Shown here: positions 45,930 to 58,400 of the stretch, piece by piece
Layout of the letters: every line of letters begins with the position of its first letter
How positions within the stretch are numbered: the first letter of the stretch is position 1
Source of the DNA: Owenia fusiformis
Taxonomy: Eukaryota; Annelida; Polychaeta; Sabellida; Oweniidae
Reading direction: 5' to 3'
NCBI GenBank assembly: GCA_903813345.2
Contig: CAIIXF020000011.1
Span: 1,884,571-1,948,570 of the forward strand
DNA length: 64,000 nucleotides
Program-made: the position numbers and the translations under genes
The notes under the pieces: generated by a model
Databases searched by the model: none
Told to the model about the DNA's origin: nothing
What the model saw: only the letters and a program-made list of their open reading frames with translations

Positions 45930-46689
45930 CATGTATCAAACAGTGAAGGCAATTTCAACAAACAGATATATACTTCATGTGTAGCTGAATTATTAGGTAA
46001 CTCCATGTACCATCATATGTTTGCCAATTTGTCGGCTTCTGTGCCAGCATGTTACCAAACTATATGCAGTTCCCGTATAATGCATATTTAATATTTTACG
46101 CTACAGATCCTGTGAAGATGACCTGTATAGCATAGCAACGAGTTTAAAGTTACTTTTAAAATAATGTTCACAGTTTCGCAATATTTGGTGCAGGCCCAAT
46201 CCTATATCCTCGATCATGAAATTTAAGTTTATCCGGGTTATGCTTCCTCTATTTCCTTTTCAGATAATAGAATGGGACACGGGGAAATTTACATTAATCG
46301 TTTAACTTTTACCAAAAATGTCGCGCATGGTGAGTGTACAATTAACTCCACCAGGAACGTAGCAAGGATCTGGTGATATGAGGCGAGGAAAAGTAATGAG
46401 TGCGATTTTGGGCTATTGAGGGGGTAATTCATGACTACATTTGACCGAGTGTCCACAGTTTAAGTTGACTAGATATTGTAATATTCCATCGTGTTATTCT
46501 ATTGACAAACCATATAAGTAACTTTGAGTTTAATACAATTTTATTTCCTTTTAATTTTTTGTTCCATGACCATATAATACGTGTATCTTGAATTTGGAGA
46601 AACCACGCGGGACCACTGAGAAAGCACGTGGCTTGCGCTTTTCATTTGGCGCGTATCGCCACGTGGTCTCAAATTACCAAACCAGATGA

Positions 46690-46886
46690 GACGAGCAAGG
46701 AGGATTGGCTCCCAGAATGCAACACCGATATTCTGCAAAACAATCACCTAGCGATAGCTTTGTTGGAGAGTATCGGGTCATTCTCCATGCAGTCGTACAA
46801 ATTATACAGACACGAATAGCAAATGACGCATGCGTGGAGATTAAAGAATATCGAGTTGGAACCCTGGCTTCCAATCCTCCTTGTGA
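46690..46886. mobile_element. About 200-bp MITE, GGAGGATTGG family
   Basis: Left CAAGGAGGATTGGCTCCCAG and right CTTCCAATCCTCCTTG are inverted, with ACCGATATTCT against AGAATATCGAG further in. A relative lies at 60405-60782 in DDX18. Confidence 0.75.
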
Positions 46887-47289
46887 GACGAGGAAACATA
46901 TCTCCATAACAATATCTCAAAAACATATAATGTCAGTGACGTAGTTGCCTCGCCTGCATGATGTCCTATGTTGCTTCCCAGTTACCACCTTAATACACTA
47001 ATGAAACCAGAAAAGAACCCGTTGCCCCTTGTATCAGCTTGACAATTTGGAAAGAATCCAGGTACGGTTTTGAATCGACTATAGGTAAAATTGCACAACG
47101 GTATACTATATTTTTTGGCGCTTAACTGGTCCCACCTAGTGCACACCCATGACGCAAATACTATTTACAGTGAGTTAGTTAGTTAATTGTTAAAAATCCG
47201 AACTTCTCGTAATTAAGGAACACAATTTTGATTCAAATTAAGGATTCCATTGTATACACATATAAAGGGGAGTGTACACTCTATATAAG

Positions 47290-48290
47290 ACGATCCATAT
47301 GAGAAGGTGGTTGTAAGAGTAGTGTTGGGCAAAACTACTATCACATGGTTCAGAGAAGCGTTGGGCAAAACTACTATAATGTGGTGTAGAGCAGCGTAGG
47401 GCAAAACTACTGTCATGTGGTGTAGAGTAGCGTTGGGCAAAACTACTACCATGTGGTGTAGAGTAGCGTTGGGCAAAACTACTACCATGTGGTGTAGAGT
47501 AGCGTTGGGCAAAACTACTATCACATGGTTCCGAGAAGCGTTGGGCAAAACTACTATAATGTGGTGTAGAGCAGCGTTGTGTAAAACTACTACCAAGTGG
47601 TGTGAGCAGCGTAGGGCAAAACTACTGTCATGTGGTGTAGAGTAGCGTTGGGCAAAACTACTACCATGTGGTGTAGAGTAGCGTTTGGCAAAACTACTAC
47701 CATGTGGTGTAGAGTAGCGTAGGGCAAAACTACTATCACATGGTTCAGAGAAGCGTTGGGCAAAACTACTATAATGTGGTGTAGAGCAGCGTTGTGCAAA
47801 ACTACTACCAAGTGGTGTGAGCAGCGTAGGGCAAAACTACTGTCATGTGGTGTAGAGTAGCGTAGGGCAAAACTACTACCATGTGGTGTAGAGTAGCGTT
47901 GGGCAAAACTACTACCATGTGGTGTAGAGTAGCGTAGGGCAAAACTACTATCACATGGTTCAGAGAAGCGTTGGGCAAAACTACTATAATGTGGTGTAGA
48001 GAAGCGTTGGGCAAAACTACTATCATGTGGTGTAGAGTAGCGTTGGGCAAAACTACTACCATGTGGTGTAGAGTAGCGTAGGGCAAAACAGCGTTGGGCA
48101 AAACTACTATAATGTGGTGTAGAGAAGCGTTGGGCAAAACTACTATCATGTGGTGTAGAGTAGCGTTGGGCAAAACTACTACCATGTGGTGTAGAGTAGC
48201 GTTGGGCAAAACTACTATCATGTGGTGTAGAGTAGCGTTGGGCAAAACTACTATCATGTGGTTTAGAGTGGCGTTAGAAATAAACTGCCA
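47290..48290. repeat. 36-bp minisatellite, about 27 copies, with higher-order repeat
   Basis: Unit GCGTTGGGCAAAACTACTAT plus CATGTGGTGTAGAGTA. Variant units with CACATGGTTCAGAGAAGC recur near 47340, 47520, 47731 and 47950, so blocks of five or six units were themselves duplicated. The unit is a multiple of three and lacks stops on either strand, so 12-residue repeat frames (LPNATLHHMVVV on minus, GKTTTMWCRVAL on plus) run for over 100 codons. I read these as shadows. Confidence 0.95.
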
Positions 48291-49000
48291 TCGTGTGGGG
48301 CAAAACGGTTGTTCACCATAGTCAAAACTGCCACAAGAATATTTTTACTGATTCACTTAGACCCAAAACGGAGGATTTATTCATTTTAAATAAAATTTGT
48401 CTGAGAAAAATCGACGAGACGAAAAATATTCCAAAATCTGTTAAAGTGCCTGATAAACTATAAAATGCGCATGCGTCCAGGTGTTGATAAACTATAAATA
48501 GCGAAAACCCAGGGTTTGTCATCACAAGGTAAGCCAGGACGTGTTGAGCAAACATATAGTGTTGATATTGAATTTACATGTAGCCAGATAAGTTTCCTTT
48601 TTGAAATTACATATAGTTATTAGCAATACTTTGTAGGTGATAATTAATAAAATATGAGTATACAAATATGAGAGAAATTGGCCATTTCGAACCTGTTGAA
48701 AGTTTGTGGCTCTCGGCTACACCGGGGAATTTACTTCCATGAGTACAGACACAAATGTGGGGCCCCCCAAGAGGTACGCGAGAAGGTGACCTGGCATCAA
48801 ATGTACGACTAAATTCTTCTATCGAGTAGATAAAAGAACGAATACGACAATAAGTTATTGCAAACGACAATTCCGAGCATTCATCTCAATGAAGTATTTT
48901 GATATGAAGAAAATATGATTTTTGTTTTGAAACATGGATTCAGATGAACGTAACTTCATTCTGACAACTAATCAAAACTGAACAAAATTGATTATACGTA

Positions 49001-49237
49001 CAGTTGGGGACATAAATAAATGACAGGTGGATTTGCTGAAGTGAGGATTTCCCATGTTAAAAATAAGAGAATTTACAAGAGGCCATAAATCAGTGGATGA
49101 GATTATACAAAATGTAAAATATACAAATTTTAAGGGATATGTATCTAGACAATATTGGAAATTATGGGCTTTCAGACCACCATAATTAGGAAATGGTGAT
49201 CGAAAATCGACCTGTCATTTATTTTTGTCCCCAACTG
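49001..49237. mobile_element. 237-bp Tc1/mariner-type MITE
   Basis: TA on both sides (48999-49000, 49238-49239). Inverted ends begin CAGTTGGGGACATAAATAAA and pair over about 30 bp, including TGACAGGT. Confidence 0.92.
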
Positions 49238-51582
49238 TAACAGACGATTTATTGTTTTACAATGTTTTGATCGGCTAAACGAATGAAACCAAGAAATTAT
49301 GACATGTAAAATGGCAATTTTGAAATGTAAAATTTAAAAGTGACAAACACAACCTCCCTATCTACTCTTTATGAGCCCTAATATGTGTACATGCAGCAGT
49401 GGTAGTGTACAGCTTATTATCACACTACTGGGCTTTGTATTCTAAAGCTTGTTGTTTTTAATAACAATGTTGCACTCGACGTAAATGTTTTGTGTGTGCG
49501 CAGTCAACGATAATCATTGTTTTATCCCGGTTATATGATCTCGGCAATTATAACAAAACCGTACTAAACGAAAAAAAACGCAAAGAAGAGAAAGCTTTCA
49601 CACACATATAAAAAATGAACTAGTCTAATCCGCCAGTATAAACTCTGTTATATACGTAGCCAGGTCGGGCGCACACTTTAACTAGCAACGAGGCAGAAAT
49701 ACATCCAGAAATACGAGCATAAATTGTTCCTCAGAAATATGAACGAAGTTATCTAATATAATTTGAAGTCAAATTCCTCGGGTACCTTAAATCGCCAGTG
49801 TGCATACTAACGTTTTGTAAACCAACCCCCCCACAACCAAAGGACAGGTGGCGGTAAACCCCTCTTTTAGCCCCCCTACAAAACAAGTATATATTGACAT
49901 GGAATTGAAGAAGTATGACCTATTACTTAAAATGTGATTTCTGAGAATTTAGACATTTGACCTTGACATTAGGGTGGTTTAAAGGTCAACTTTGAAAGAT
50001 GCTATTTTTGTCAAAATTTTGCCGTTTTCTAATACAAGAAATGAAAGCAATTGGCTTCATTTTGATTTTGACTGATAATAAGACATGTGAATAAAATAAA
50101 AATATTTTTAATAAATTCTCACGAGTAATTATATGAAAATCTTGAGAATAAATCCTCTTATGGGCATTTTTGGGGGGACTAAATTTTCCTGTTTCAAAAA
50201 TGAATGTTCTTGTTGCTTTTTGAGACTCTTAACAGTATCCTAATAGAAGCATGTTTTAAGAATTGGGATGTGATTATTATTTTAAATGCCCATGACATGG
50301 GCATTTCCAATGTAGATGCCCATTGGCATCTTCATTGGAATTTGAAATTAAATGTCTGTATGGAGACTTTGTTTTAAAGTTATTTACCAATTTGCAGTTC
50401 CCATATTTGAATTTCAATATCATAAAATATAAAGCAGCATCATGTATAAATGACATGACACTCAAATGATTGCCTAAAATAATTTCTACTTATTCCCTAT
50501 TTAGAAAAACACTTAGGCCATTCAAAAAAAATTTATGATTAGTGTCACTAAATTCTGTTTTCAGAAAAAAACAAAATGTTCCCATGTACTATGTACTTGT
50601 AATGCATATAAATGACAGAGGGAATTGTGATCATGAATTATATTGTATTGAAATGAGTTCCAAGATTGATTAAAAACTACATGTATATAAGCTTTAGTAT
50701 TGTCTTCATTCACAAGGTCATCTGAATCAAGAGGTGTTACTTGCTTTTCCACGAAGTGTTGTTGCATTTTCACTATTAAATAATATATAAAACCCTTTAA
50801 ATAAATAAAGGTTTTGTAGTTTTTAATATAAGGCCCTTCATCAGAATTCCAACATATAATTAATTTTGAATGCCCTAATCTGTACATGCAGTTATGTAGT
50901 GTACATGTATGCCCAGGTTAGCAGCCATATTGAAAACATAAACCAGTCAGCCTCATTTTCATCACAAAAGTTAAGTTTTAGTGGTGAGCCCACACTCCCA
51001 CAACAATGATATTTGCAGAGAAGCTACTTTACAGTCTCTGCATTATACAGTTTCAATATCTTTTTTGTGGGAGAATGGGCTGATGGTTAAATTTTCAACG
51101 AAAGGAAATGAGCACCATGCTAAAACTTGATAACAAAGTGAACAAAAATGACAATGTTTTCCAGATTTGCATTGGTAAACTTCATACATAGCTAGATCTT
51201 TTTAATGTTGTACTCCGAATGCTTCTATGCCATATGTTCCATATAATAAATTCTATGTAATGATAAGTTTTGATATTATTTTGATGGTAAACATAGTGTG
51301 TACCCATATTCAGACAGCCTTGTGATAGGGGTTCTTACTGCCAATTTTTCAAAGAAACTGAAAACTAATGCCACTTTTTGAAATTGCACACCTCAAGAAA
51401 AAAGGTTTATCTACAACTTGCAATCGGTTTTGAAAGTAAATGGAAGAATGAGTTTTTGGAAAAAGTCTAAGTTGACCAATAGTCTGTTAAATGGACCTGT
51501 TCTTTACTTAGTTTCCAATCAGACATTGAACTTTTGATGCCTCCCCTAAGTTTCCTTTATGATTTAGAACTCAAGAACCCAA

Positions 51583-51781
51583 GGAATAGAGTTGTCTTTC
51601 TATTGCCTTATGGAATAAATTTATCTTTCTATTGCATTATGGAATAGAGTTGTCTTTCTATTGCATTATGGAATAGAGTTGTCTTTCTATTGCATTATGG
51701 AATAGAGTTGTCTTTCTATTGCATTATGGAATAGAGTTGTCTTTCTATTGCATTATGGAATAGAGTTGTTTTTCTATTGCA
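51583..51781. repeat. 29-bp tandem repeat, about 6-7 copies
   Basis: Unit GAATAGAGTTGTCTTTCTAT plus TGCATTATG, nearly identical in the middle copies. It lies about 250 bp beyond the predicted poly-A site of DDX18. Confidence 0.95.
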
Positions 51782-52029
51782 ATATTTGTACAATACATAG
51801 AGACAGGATTCTTATATCAAAGTAACATTTTATATATGTCATTTGAAGAATGTAATCCTATTTTCTTTACTTTATTGCTATATTTACTGTTATTGAAAAT
51901 TGTATATCGGATGTACGTTTGGCCCTAAAAGGGCATCAGTACTAATAAAATCCTTATATGGTGACATACAGACTGAAACCAACGCCATCTATCATCAATA
52001 TCAACAATTAAGATCCTTGCATAAAGTTT

Positions 52030-52035
52030 TTTATT
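52030..52035 (-). terminator. Polyadenylation signal of DDX18
   Basis: AATAAA on the minus strand about 220 bp past the DDX18 stop codon. Confidence 0.5.
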
Positions 52036-52254
52036 TCATTTTTCATTGCAGTTTAAAATTATTTGTATCATAATTGTGTTAAAATATGTGAATCAACTGA
52101 CCTCAATCAGTTTCTAATTTTTCCAATACACCCAGAACAGTACATATGTAACACACAGTGTTATCATACTTAGAGCCGTTTCTAATTCATAACTTAGTTC
52201 ATTTTTTCAACATTTTTCTCAATAAGACTTCCCACATCAGTATTCCACAAGATA

Positions 52255-52403
52255 TCATCTTGAAAACTGTCTTTTTTCTTTACGCCTTTTGTCAACTTGT
52301 TTGAAAATTTTAGCTTTTTGTTGTGTCCTTCCTTCCTGTTGGTAACCATAGCCACCGCCTCCACCTCTCTTCTGCATCTTCTTTCCTTTACTGCCGTGGA
52401 CAT
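52255..52403 (-). CDS. DDX18: DDX18 last exon
   Basis: Acceptor CACTATAG, phase 1. Encodes [48 protein letters not shown] and TGA at 52257-52255. The frame was found by phase from the previous exon; the longer frame over the same DNA is a shadow. Confidence 0.92.
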
Positions 52404-55400
52404 CTATAGTGAGTTAAGGAATATTTCAACAGATCCCTAAAGTCTCAGTCACATTTGCCTTATGCAGTCAATATGGTACAACGAAAATGAGACTTCTGCG
52501 CATGTTAAAATTTTTCGTCAAAACTCAACTTTTGTTCAAGTTGATACGATTGTCTTTCGAACTAGAGACTTACCTCATTCGAAAGATCATAAAAGACTTT
52601 ATTTATACTGAAAATCTTAGATCCAAACATAGTAGAATACGCCGTCAGTCCGCATTTGATTTTTTGAAGTGAGTTTCGTAGATCGTCAGATTTCTCCGAC
52701 TGATATCGGGTTATCTCAAACTGGTTCGTTTATAAATACGAATTTCTTTACCGTTGTAGGGCGCATGCGCAAAATTGATTTATAAACGTTATTGGTTGAT
52801 GGTTTTTCTCCTGCGCATGCGTGAAGTCTGATCAACACTTATGACGAAGACCGGAGCAAACATTACTAGCTCTCGAACGAAATTCCAAGATTCAGGTCAT
52901 TTCGCAGTGTTTGCTAAGCGTGTACACGTGAATGACAAGCTGTTTTGAGTAGATCAGGTACCTGTTTTAGACACAACATTGATTTAGCTTGACATTGATG
53001 TGCACATTGGCACTTTTGAGCATGTTAATACAAGTTTTTACACTCTTAGCACAAGACGGGTTTTCGAAAAATCTGTTATCTGATTCACTCGATTATCGTA
53101 TGGATATGTATTTCTGCTGACATTTCAACACCACATCACATATAATTACGATGCAGGATGATAATAAAACACAAAACAACTACTAAATTCCACTTGTTAT
53201 TTCACAGGAGGTAAAAATGCAAACTGCCTAGATTCTTTGTAAGGGTCGTCAGACATCGGATTGGCCGCCATATTTGAAATGAAAATATCACTAAATAGAG
53301 GTCTGCGCATGTATCAACATTTCGACTGTATGGCAGGTGTACGATGGGCAAAGCTTCTCAAAATCAATATCAGCGCTTGCATTAGGCTCTGAAAAATGTG
53401 AGTTCCAATGAAGGAAAAAATTTTAAAAAGTGAGTCCCGACTGAAAAAAGTGTGTCCTCCAATATATAAGCTAAATTAGCTATAATGGGCTATTTTGGAA
53501 TGTGCATGACTTGATCTTACATGTCTTATGTGTTTTCAAAATGTTGCCATTCGTGCCCTGTGATTTAAACATGTTCTTTATATTCAATTCACTTATGTTA
53601 TGTAACCTCCAGCCTGTTATAGTAAGTACTATTATACTGTGATTATCTTTATACTTGCTGTTTGCAGTTTGCACTGAACAACTGCTTGAAAAAATAAGAA
53701 CATTTTTTAGTATGAATTTGTCTGACGCTCAGTAATTTAGTGTATCACTACATTTTCTACATGATCAGAATCCTCTGATTTATATCATAAATTAGACCAT
53801 TTTGACGTTATATAATCACAAATAGACTACTTCACCTAGGTAAGTATGCATCATTTGTACAATTGAACTCATTTTGAAGGTTTTATATCAGCTTTTCAGT
53901 GAGAAAAATATGTCACATGCAAACTGATAACCTATTATCGCCCATTACAATAGTTCGTTTTTCTGCATTCTTTTTCTTTTTTACTCAAAATAAAGTTGTA
54001 AATCTCACATATTTTGATCTTAATATACACCTCAAAGAAGTCAAACATGATCAACTATTGAGATTTTCAAGATTTTCAAAAAATGTTCAAAGTTTTGACT
54101 CAATTTTTTTTCCGTCCCAAAAACGGAAATATTTTTTATTTTTCCGTCCTACAATTTTTTTTTGCGTCACTTACATGTAAGGGACGCCGTTAATGCAAGC
54201 CCTGTAATATAGAAAATCAACATCGTACTGATTATCCCTATATTTTATGCTGCATATTTTTCTTGATTTTAAGAAGCTATGGCCGCCGTATGGTTGCCGT
54301 AGATAAAAACATGACTGAGGCATAAGTGAGAGTAAAATTGGAATTTTCTTAGTGTTAATAAGCATATAGTTTGGCAGATTTTTGAGATGACCCCAAAATA
54401 ACTTTTTTAAATTAGGATGATATATTTTTTAATATAATAATAAATAAATATAATCTGCATTTTTCTGAATTGTAGCTATTTAGCAAATTTTAGAAAAGAA
54501 TTCTAAAACTGAAGAGTAGTTAGAATTGATTCTGCCTTGAAGAAGCAAACGAATGATATCTTTAGTACTTTACAATTCAATGGTCATTATACGAAAAAAA
54601 TGTCTTCCAAAGTGAAAATTTCTCTTGACTTTCAATTTCTATTTTGATGAAATATGGAACAAGTAACACTACTCCCTCCTTAAGAAATCCCCTGTTCATT
54701 ATACAGGCCCGTAGCCAGGGGGAGCGGAGGGAGCTGCCACCCTGGCCAAAAATTCTTTCAAAATCATGATGTTTTTCACCAATCTGAGCACTATTCGCAC
54801 GCTTTTTTGCCAAAACTGTCAAAAAGCTCATCCCCCCTTGGCAAAAGCTCCCCCTTGGTAAAACTGCCCCCCCCCCTAGGTAAATCCTGGGTACGGGCCT
54901 ACTATACATGTTCATTCAACCCATATGCACATATGCAATATTTTTCAAGGATACTCAGATCAACAAAGGGTGGGACCTTGAAGCCAAATGCCATCGCAGA
55001 TTTTTGGAGATCTAATGTGTCGACATTGAAGACAGTCTTCAAACTGTTTGAAGCGTACGCCCGAATATACGCCTTGTACGCCTCCTGCGCTGATTTGTGT
55101 AGGAAGTAGTTCTTCTCGATAAGTTTCTCAAGCTAAAACAGAGCAAAATATTTTTTTTATATAACATAAAAGTGTGAAAACTCAATTTTTTAACATTATC
55201 AAATTGGTGCCAATGATAACCAATTAGTGCCAATGATAACTAATTGGTGCCAATGATAACCAATTGGTGCCAATGATAACCAATTGGTGCCAATGATAAC
55301 CAATTGGTGCCAATGATAACCGACTGGTGCCAATGATAACCGACTGGTGCCAATGATAACCAATTAGTGCTAATGATAACTAATTGGTGCCAATGATAAC

Positions 55401-58400
55401 CAATTGGTGCCAATGATAACCAATTGGTGCCAATGATAACCAATTGGTGCCAATGATAACCAACTGGTGCCAATGATAACCGACTGGTGCCAATGATAAC
55501 TGACTGGCGCCAATGATAACTGACTGGTGCCAATGATAACTAATTGGTGCCAATGATAACCAATTGGTGCCAATGATAACCAATTGGTGCCAATGATAAC
55601 CAATTGGTGCCAATGATAACCAATTGGTGCCAATAATAACCGATTGGTGCCAATGATAACCGACTGGTGCCAATGATAACTGACTGGTGCCAATGATAAC
55701 CAATTGGTGCCAATGATAACCAATTGGTCCCAATGATAACCGACTGGTGCCAATGATAACCAATTGGTGTCAATAATAACCAATTGGTGCAACCAATTGG
55801 TGCCAATGATAGCCGACTTGTGCCAATGATAACCGATTGGTTGTTTTCTTATGTAGCAATCACAAATTCAACTGTCAGATGTCAACTGACAATTCAATCC
55901 ACTACTTAATGACCAATTCATTAAAATATGAACAGTACCTACCACTGACATAATTCATATTTAAATGAGTTGGCCATAAAACAATGGATAAAATTGTCAG
56001 CCGATAACTGGTGGTTGAATTTGCAAATGCCAGATTGTGTTATTGAGAAAGGTGTGCCAAGTGATTTTATCCAAGGGTTGTTCTTAACATACCTGTAGCT
56101 GAATATCAGATATTTTACTCCAAGAGAACTCAAACTCGTTCAGAGGAACCTTGGCTTGTTTTAGGTAGCGTAAGAAGCCTAGCTCTTCTGGTCGTAAAAT
56201 CAACAAAGCGTGACCAATGCCCCCTTCCCCTCGTGCTGTACGACCAACTCTGTGTATGTACTCCTGAAAATATAATTGAATCGAATAGGGAATCAATAAA
56301 AGGCACGGACTCTTCAGCATTAAGATCCACAAAGCGTGACCAATGCCCCCTTCCCCTTGTGCTGGACGACCAACTCTGTGTATGTACTCCTGAAAATATA
56401 ATTGAATCGAATAGGGAATCAATAAAAGGCACTGATTCTTCAGCATTGAGATCCACAAAGCGTTACCAATGCCCCCTTCCCCTCGTGCTGCACGACCAAC
56501 TCTGTGTATGTACTCCTGAAAATATAATTTCATCAAATAATAAATCAATTAAAGGCACTGATTCTTCAGCATTGAGATCCACAAAGCGTGACCAATGGCC
56601 CCTATAAGATCGACAAAGTATGACAAATACCCTCCTGTTGCACAACACACCAATCATATGCACACATGGAACAAGATTAACTAAAAGACAAATTTAAAGT
56701 AGAGGAGATAGGGGCATTCTCGGCCATGGGGCATTCATTCCCGGACAAACACTTGGTATCAGGTGAAAATCCGGGGCATTGTTAGATTTTTTACAATATA
56801 TAGCACCACATCGATAATATGATGTGACTAATACAAAATTTCAAAAAATAAACCATATAAAACAAAGAATTATTGAAGATCGTCCGACAATGCCCCGTGT
56901 CCGAGATTACCCCTACGTCCTCTACTGTGGAAGCATTTCGTCTTAGGAAAACACAAGGTGAACAATACTAGAACTAAAACAAAACACACAGTGATAAACA
57001 TGGCACTTTGAAAAGCAGAATGGTCGCCAAGTAATTTACCCAGCATGCCCAAAACCTAATCAGATCTTGACATGTCTTGTCTGCTCTTGCATCTGTAAAA
57101 ATTTCTTGTTGATAAAACTAAAATGGCCAACATGTAATTTAGCCAGTGTACCAAAAACCTAATCAAATCTTAGCAATAGTTAGCTCATGTATCTGTGAAA
57201 TAAATTGAACGGATAAATTGTTTTCTTTGAATTTTGGTGACAAGATTCTGAGATTTAATAAGTTAACCTCAGGAGTAATTGAACGTAACGCATATTATTT
57301 GAAACGTTCTAATTCAGTAATGATGTTATATTCTAAATTTAGAAACCTTCGAAAAGTCAAATTGTCTGCAGCAATCAAAGGAACAGTTCTTGTAATGACA
57401 TCTTTATAGTGAGTATTTGTACTCAATTTTTGCCCCATTTGTTCATCATTGTATATTCTTTCATTATAGCTCCAAATCTTACAGATGATGTTGACACAAC
57501 CTAAGATTGCAATTTAAAGTGATGAGAATGTGTCAAACCAACTTTCAGCTTTATCAAAATGTCAAGCAATTTGCATTAAACTGAGCCACGGCACCAAAGA
57601 TTTAGATTACGTTCATAATCGATCTTTAATGCTACAAATAAAATTGTGAATTTCAATGAGTTTGCCTTGAGGTTCACACTATTAGAACATTACAATTTCA
57701 TGTAAATCTGTTATTCAGTATTCAGAACGATTTTTAGAATAACTGATTTTGTAGCCAGTCAACATGACTGGTAATATGGTTGCGTATAAATCCCTCACAA
57801 GCATAAATCCCTCACAAGCCTCACAAGCATGTAAATTGCATTCCTTTTTGGGCTGCACAATGACCAGTATCAAAATACATCAGAGTAAAGGACCCTACAT
57901 AGAAAGTTGTCCGTATTTCGATGATGAATTCTGATTCACTCGGTGAGTCCAGTCCTCTTTTGAGAAGCGAAGTCGAACGAATGCAAGGGTACATACTCTT
58001 TGATAATATGTGAAATTCCTAAAGCATGGGGGAGGGGTATGTAAGGAGAAAGCCAGCATGTAATCAATTATACAATATTAACAATCAAGATGATTCGCCT
58101 CCAAAAGTCAAGATATTAATCATAAGGTATGATGTAAGATTGTTGACTAAACTATAGAATATTTGGGGTGTCGACTTTTGGCTTGCAACCGAAGATGCCT
58201 CAAGAAAAGTCGGAGATTGCCGAAGAATTTTCTTTGCAAATGAAGTTGGCCGAGGGTAACACAAATGTGAGTAGGAAGTCTCTTATTGGTCAAAAAGAGG
58301 CTCAGCATTCTCCGTCAGATTGAATCGGCAAAATTCGGTCATATGGCTTAGCTTCGGTTGTATCGCTTACCTTCGGCTGCATGGCCCAACCTAGATTGAA

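Larger units (their letters stand above)
45936..52029. other. Intergenic region between DDX18 and eEF1A copy 2
   Basis: No gene recognised. Contains the 36-bp minisatellite, two MITEs and a 29-bp tandem repeat listed separately. Minus-strand frames at 48607-48870 and 50561-50887 are longer than average but show no family motif. 49240-51560 holds nothing else I can name. Confidence 0.5.

Noticed and set aside
47213-48321. Open frames of 70-150 codons with 12-residue repeats on both strands
   Set aside because: They follow from a 36-bp minisatellite lacking stops; no signal, domain or unique flank supports a protein.
48607-48870. 87-codon minus-strand frame, richer in GC than its surroundings
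   Set aside because: No family motif, no splice context and no continuation; possibly a decayed repeat.
50561-50887. 108-codon minus-strand frame between DDX18 and eEF1A copy 2
   Set aside because: AT-rich composition, no recognisable domain, no exon-like borders.
52194-52403. 69-residue minus-strand frame over the last DDX18 exon
   Set aside because: The exon phase and the GGGGGYGYQ match put the true frame elsewhere.
55240-55806. Minus-strand frames rich in GYHWHQ repeats
   Set aside because: Shadows of the 20-bp minisatellite in a DDX18 intron; several frames are open at once.
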